Made by a program: the position numbers and the translations under genes | From: Plantactinospora endophytica | GTDB taxonomy: Bacteria > Actinomycetota > Actinomycetes > Mycobacteriales > Micromonosporaceae | Assembly (NCBI RefSeq): GCF_016862915.1 | Contig: NZ_BONW01000021.1 | Coordinates: 523,616-587,615, forward strand | Length of the DNA stretch: 64,000 bases | Reading direction: 5' to 3' | Shown here: piece after piece, positions 60,498 to 64,000 of the stretch | Position numbering within the stretch: position 1 is the first letter of the stretch | How the letters are laid out: every line of letters begins with the position of its first letter | Notes under the pieces: model-generated | Databases searched by the model: none | Seen by the model: the letters and a program-made list of their open reading frames with translations, nothing else | Told to the model about the DNA's origin: nothing

Positions 60498-61949
60498 ATG
60501 AGCCGACAACATCACCCAGTTGACGATCTCGTAGTCTCCTCGAACTTCATCCGGGCGGTCCGCGAGTCTGGGTATCTGAGCTTGTCCACCGCGCTCGCCG
60601 AACTGGTAGACAACTCCTTGCAGGCGGGGGCGACGAACATCGCCATCACCATCGACTGGCCCGCCGACGCTCTACCGGAGATAGTCGTCGCGGACAACGG
60701 CATAGGTATGTCCAAGGACGAACTAGAGGCCTGCCTGCGGTTCGGGGGCTCGTCGCGGTTCGACGCCCGGGAGTCGTTTGGTCGGTTCGGGATGGGGCTG
60801 CCAGCGGCCAGTCTCAGTCAGGCGCGGCGCGTCGAGGTGACGACCTGGCGTGGCGGTGGAGCGGAGCACTGGGTCGCACTCGACGTCGACGCGGTTGCTG
60901 CAGGAGCCAGCCCGACCCTAACCGCTCGGCGTGGATCGCGCACGAGTATCAGTACGTCAGGCTGCCGGGTTCGTTGGACGCAGTGTGATCGGATTGAGTA
61001 CCGTCGCCTAGCGTGGCTGGAGCGCTCCCTGCACCGCGCCCTGGGGCGAATCTACCGGCGGTTTCTCGCTTCCGGTACCGTTATGACGATCAACGGATCG
61101 CAGGTGGACCCCGTCGACCCGATGCTGCTCAGCACGAAGGTCGAGCGTGCAACCGCACGGCTCGAGTTTCAGCCGCTTGAGTTCGAGTTGGAGACAAGTA
61201 CCGGCGAGACGTCGGCAGTGACCGTGCGGTTCGCGATGCTTCCCGTACATCGATGGCACGGCCTGGACAATGCAACCAAGCGTCGCATCGGCATCGTCGG
61301 CCAAGGTGGCGTTTCGATTCTGCGCGCTGGGCGTGAAATCGCGAGTGGCTGGCACCTCATGGGCGGGAAGCGCAAGGAGAACTATGACGACTGGTGGCGC
61401 TGCGAGATCGAGTTCGAGCCGGCGCTCGACGAGCACTTCGGCATCACCATCAACAAACAAGGCGTCCGTCCGTCGGCCGCGCTGCGTGAGGCGATCGAGC
61501 CGGAACTCGAGTCCATTGCCCGCCTGCTGAACGCCCGTGTTCGTCAGGCATTTGAGGAAGTCAAATTCCAGACGGCAGCTGAGGCTTCGTGTCGGATCGC
61601 CGCCGCAGCCGATCGCGATCTTCCCATCATCGCCTCCGGGAGTCGAGGCGGTGCGCTGACCTACAGGATCGGGTCGGAGCCGATGCCTGTGGAGTCGATG
61701 TTCCGTTCGACCCTCACGCAACGGATGCTCGACCTCACGCTCAACGTCGACCATCCAGCTTTCGCTGCGCTGTATCGCCCCCTTCAAACCATCGAGAGCG
61801 AGGCCGCCACGGAGCTTCGGACCTCCCTGGAACTGTTCTTGCTCTCGTTCGCGCGTAGCGCCGCTCAAATGGAGCGGTCCGGCCAGCACTTTGACGACCT
61901 GCTCCGAATCTGGAGCAGCAACTACGGACGGATGCTGCGGAAGTCATGA
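60498..61949 (+). CDS. GHKL ATPase (MutL/MORC-like)
   Basis: 483 residues from ATG 60498 (GGAGG 5 bases upstream). The Bergerat ATPase fold is complete: N box LSTALAELVDNSLQAGA (E35, N39), VVADNGIGMS (D66, G68, G70), SSRFDARESFGRFGMGLPAA (G-lid, 94-101). A transducer-like domain follows (~150-350, with GIVGQGGVSILRAGREI). The C-terminal ~120 residues are helical and unlike MutL. ATP binding would drive dimerisation and DNA clamping. It overlaps the DUF4338-like gene by 4 bases. GC content and codon third positions are lower than in the chromosome around, as in acquired defence genes. Confidence 0.85.
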   Translation: MSRQHHPVDDLVVSSNFIRAVRESGYLSLSTALAELVDNSLQAGATNIAITIDWPADALPEIVVADNGIGMSKDELEACLRFGGSSRFDARESFGRFGMGLPAASLSQARRVEVTTWRGGGAEHWVALDVDAVAAGASPTLTARRGSRTSISTSGCRVRWTQCDRIEYRRLAWLERSLHRALGRIYRRFLASGTVMTINGSQVDPVDPMLLSTKVERATARLEFQPLEFELETSTGETSAVTVRFAMLPVHRWHGLDNATKRRIGIVGQGGVSILRAGREIASGWHLMGGKRKENYDDWWRCEIEFEPALDEHFGITINKQGVRPSAALREAIEPELESIARLLNARVRQAFEEVKFQTAAEASCRIAAAADRDLPIIASGSRGGALTYRIGSEPMPVESMFRSTLTQRMLDLTLNVDHPAFAALYRPLQTIESEAATELRTSLELFLLSFARSAAQMERSGQHFDDLLRIWSSNYGRMLRKS

Positions 61950-63937
61950 CCGACGAAGACGCGAAGTACCTTCCGCTCGTTCTTCCGGTGGGTGCTTCCC
62001 GGAAGGAGAGGCAGGGATTCAGCCGGCTTTGCCGGCTGCTTGCTGCGACCAGCTTCGACCCCGACGCTCCGCTTGAGCATGCCCATTGGCTCAAAGCCGC
62101 CGAACTCGACGACCTCTATAACCAACCACGGCTCGCTGCAGCGGCGCATACGATCATCGATCTTGTGGACCAGGGCTGGACCATCGACGTCGACAAGTTC
62201 GGTCCATTGCTGTGCCCGCCGCAGACCCATGCCGACCGCGAGACGGAGAAGGCACGCGTCCGGCGACAAGAGCACCTTCGGCGCGACGCACAACTTCGCC
62301 AGCCAAGCGTGCGGCGCTTCGTCGAGAGTATGGAGCGCACTCATCAACGCGGTGACCGACTCATCTCAATCTTCAACCTCATGCGCGACGGTCGCGAACT
62401 CGCGGCCTCTCTGGAGGCCAACCCGGACGCGATCGGCACGATCCGGCCCTACGTGCAGATCGTGGACACTGCGGCGACGTGTGAGCTGACCGGTTTCAGG
62501 CTGCACGATATCTGGCGCTACTTTCGCCACACGTGGTCTAACGCCTATTCGACGATTCCTGGACGCTCGATGCCGATCCTGATCCGCGATGCGGCGACCG
62601 AGCACCACGCGGTGATCGGACTTGCGGCGATCTCCAGCCCTGTGGTTCAGATTGCGGAGCGCGATTCCTGGATGGGATGGGACACCAGTCAGGTCCTCGC
62701 CGCGATCGGGGAAGACCCCACAGACCGCCTGGCCCGCTGGCTGGCCCGACGGATCGAAGTACAGCAGGGTGAGATTTATGTTGACGATCTCTTGCGTGAC
62801 GGCGTGCTGCAACCGGATGACCTGAAGTGTCCAACGAATGACGTGATCGCTCGGCTACGCGCCGACGCCGAGCGGCACCGCGCCAAGCATCACCGCGGTG
62901 GACCTATTCGCGAAGTGCGCAACATCGAGACGGATGCATGGGTCGAACGAGCCGAAACGCACCTGTTCCGCTCGAAGCGCTCAGCGCTGCTTGCCGAAAC
63001 GCTGGAGATCAGGAGCGTTCTCGGAACCTACTTCGCCCCGAAGCCAACAGCCGCCCGCCTACGGCGAGCCCTGAATGATTCAAAAGCGAGGACGCAGATA
63101 GGACGCCTCGTTCGGCGGGCTCGAGGCGAGCGCGTCGGGACCGTCATCGCCGACCTGACCATCTGCGGTGCCGTCGCACCATACAACGCCTTGGCTGCCG
63201 GAAAGCTGGTCGGGGCTCTAGCTGTCTCACCCACGGTACTCGCGGCTTACAAGGCCAAGTACCGCCGACCGAGCGAGATCGCCTCGGCGATGGCTGGACG
63301 GCCGATCACGCGTGAGGCTCGGTTATCGATCGTCAGTACAACCTCGCTCTACGGGACGGGGTCGAGCCAGTACAACCGTTTGTTCTGGCCAGCCAGCTTG
63401 ATGGGTGGCCCCGAGCACGCGCGCATGGGTTTCTATGAGCTAGGGCGCTCACGGTCGTTTGGCACGTCGCACTTCTCTGACGAGACTGTGGAGGCGCTGG
63501 TCCGCCTTTCAGAACACACGGGTGGGCGCGTACGTGTCAATAGTCTGTTCGGCGAAGGTGTCAGTCCCCGGCTCCGCAAGGTCCGCCTCGGCCTTGCCGC
63601 TCTCGGATGGCCTACGAATGAGTTACTTAAACACGGGCGTGAGCGGATTTTGTACGGCGTACCCCTCGTCGCCAACGTACGTGACTACTCTCTTGGAATC
63701 GACAAGGAACCGTCGTACTTGATTGAACCCGAGCCAAGTGACGAAGGACAGTCGGTCGCGAAGTGGTGGTTCGAACGTTGGGGACGGAACCGCGCCGCGC
63801 ATGTGCATGTCCGGGAGTCAATGCGACAGCACCGGCTGATCCGCCCGATTCGGCACGGTGCGCGGGTCCCGCTTTCTACGGGCGACGAATTGCTGCCCGT
63901 CGCCTTTAAAGGAGATTTGGTCGCACGCCAAGCCTAG
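61946..63937 (+). CDS. DUF4338/DruA-like protein
   Basis: 663 residues from ATG 61946 (ATGA overlap). Features recall DUF4338, the family of the Druantia protein DruA: LIRDAATEHHAVIGLAAISS (~212-231), DSWMGW (240-245), YVDDLL (278-283), and a C-terminal block LVGALAVSPTVLAAYKAKY ... IVSTTSLYGTGSSQYNRL ... ELGRSRSFGTSHFSDETVE (~420-515). The first ~190 residues and the tail are unassigned. DruA-type proteins act in anti-phage systems with a helicase (DruE); none is seen here, where the partner is a GHKL ATPase instead. The family call is from memory of motifs. Confidence 0.68.
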   Translation: MTDEDAKYLPLVLPVGASRKERQGFSRLCRLLAATSFDPDAPLEHAHWLKAAELDDLYNQPRLAAAAHTIIDLVDQGWTIDVDKFGPLLCPPQTHADRETEKARVRRQEHLRRDAQLRQPSVRRFVESMERTHQRGDRLISIFNLMRDGRELAASLEANPDAIGTIRPYVQIVDTAATCELTGFRLHDIWRYFRHTWSNAYSTIPGRSMPILIRDAATEHHAVIGLAAISSPVVQIAERDSWMGWDTSQVLAAIGEDPTDRLARWLARRIEVQQGEIYVDDLLRDGVLQPDDLKCPTNDVIARLRADAERHRAKHHRGGPIREVRNIETDAWVERAETHLFRSKRSALLAETLEIRSVLGTYFAPKPTAARLRRALNDSKARTQIGRLVRRARGERVGTVIADLTICGAVAPYNALAAGKLVGALAVSPTVLAAYKAKYRRPSEIASAMAGRPITREARLSIVSTTSLYGTGSSQYNRLFWPASLMGGPEHARMGFYELGRSRSFGTSHFSDETVEALVRLSEHTGGRVRVNSLFGEGVSPRLRKVRLGLAALGWPTNELLKHGRERILYGVPLVANVRDYSLGIDKEPSYLIEPEPSDEGQSVAKWWFERWGRNRAAHVHVRESMRQHRLIRPIRHGARVPLSTGDELLPVAFKGDLVARQA

Positions 63938-63947
63938 TGCCGCGTGT

Positions 63948-63975
63948 CTGAAGTGATTTGACGCTATCGCTTCAG
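63948..63975 (+). terminator. Hairpin after the DUF4338-like gene
   Basis: Ten-base stem with one T/G wobble: CTGAAGTGAT (63948-63957), loop TTGACGCT, ATCGCTTCAG (63966-63975), 11 bases past the stop. Probable end of the ATPase-DUF4338 transcript. Confidence 0.65.
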
Positions 63976-64000
63976 TGCTCGATACCGCTTGAGTAGGGCA

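Noticed and set aside
59102..64000. Integrase, transposase or insertion sequence ends
   Set aside because: Searched by eye on both strands for DDE/tyrosine-recombinase motifs and terminal inverted repeats; none found inside the window.

Overview
The window is about 73% GC over most of its length by eye, uses many GTG starts and 4-base stop/start overlaps, and carries actinomycete families: SARP/AfsR regulator, RsbU-type phosphatase, Drr-type ABC exporter and CebR-like operators. Together these suggest a soil or plant-associated filamentous actinomycete, most likely Micromonosporaceae (Micromonospora/Plantactinospora type). The genus is an inference. I saw no rRNA, tRNA, CRISPR array or intact insertion sequence.

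Layout. 1-8370 is a minus-strand housekeeping and signalling block: partial Ser/Thr kinase, fused spermidine-synthase-like membrane protein, secreted coiled-coil protein, inositol monophosphatase, a coupled regulator/histidine kinase/PP2C trio and a zinc-ribbon protein. 8473-22940 holds a membrane M28 peptidase, a GH9 cellulase, D-amino-acid oxidase, a holin-like protein near a possible endolysin relative, a secreted HNH nuclease, a PL1 pectate lyase and an AfsR-type regulator. The GH9 and PL1 genes each have an actinomycete-type promoter followed by a palindromic LacI-family operator. 22957-37515 is a mosaic of small metabolic, transport and regulatory genes, including an orphan proteasome-beta-like protein, a BON-methyltransferase fusion, a TetR/ABC exporter pair and an AlkZ-like protein.

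37684-50089 is the most striking chromosomal locus. Two operons converge. On the plus strand are DUF6071-like and GT2. On the minus strand seven tightly coupled genes run GH5, sugar-phosphate-cyclase fusion, ROK kinase-dehydrogenase fusion, PGI/SIS-like protein, Gfo/Idh/MocA, TIM-barrel isomerase, Gfo/Idh/MocA. Each operon starts next to a CebR-like box (TGGGAGCGCTCCCA type). The cyclase carries an N-terminal degenerate copy of its own fold. I infer a cello-oligosaccharide-responsive pathway that makes or modifies a C7-cyclitol (pseudosugar) and perhaps attaches it through the GT2. The product is unknown.

50461-59101 holds a NarL-type two-component pair, an Hsp70-like protein with a membrane anchor and outer domain, a DUF72 protein, a MerR regulator, a cysteine-peptidase-like protein and a divergent TetR/SDR pair. 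From about 59100 the sequence changes: a 0.9-kb stretch without convincing genes, then visibly lower-GC genes for a small Fpg-N-like protein, a GHKL (MutL/MORC-like) ATPase and a coupled DUF4338/DruA-like protein ending in a hairpin. This looks like an acquired island and a candidate defence system not matching a described gene arrangement that I know.
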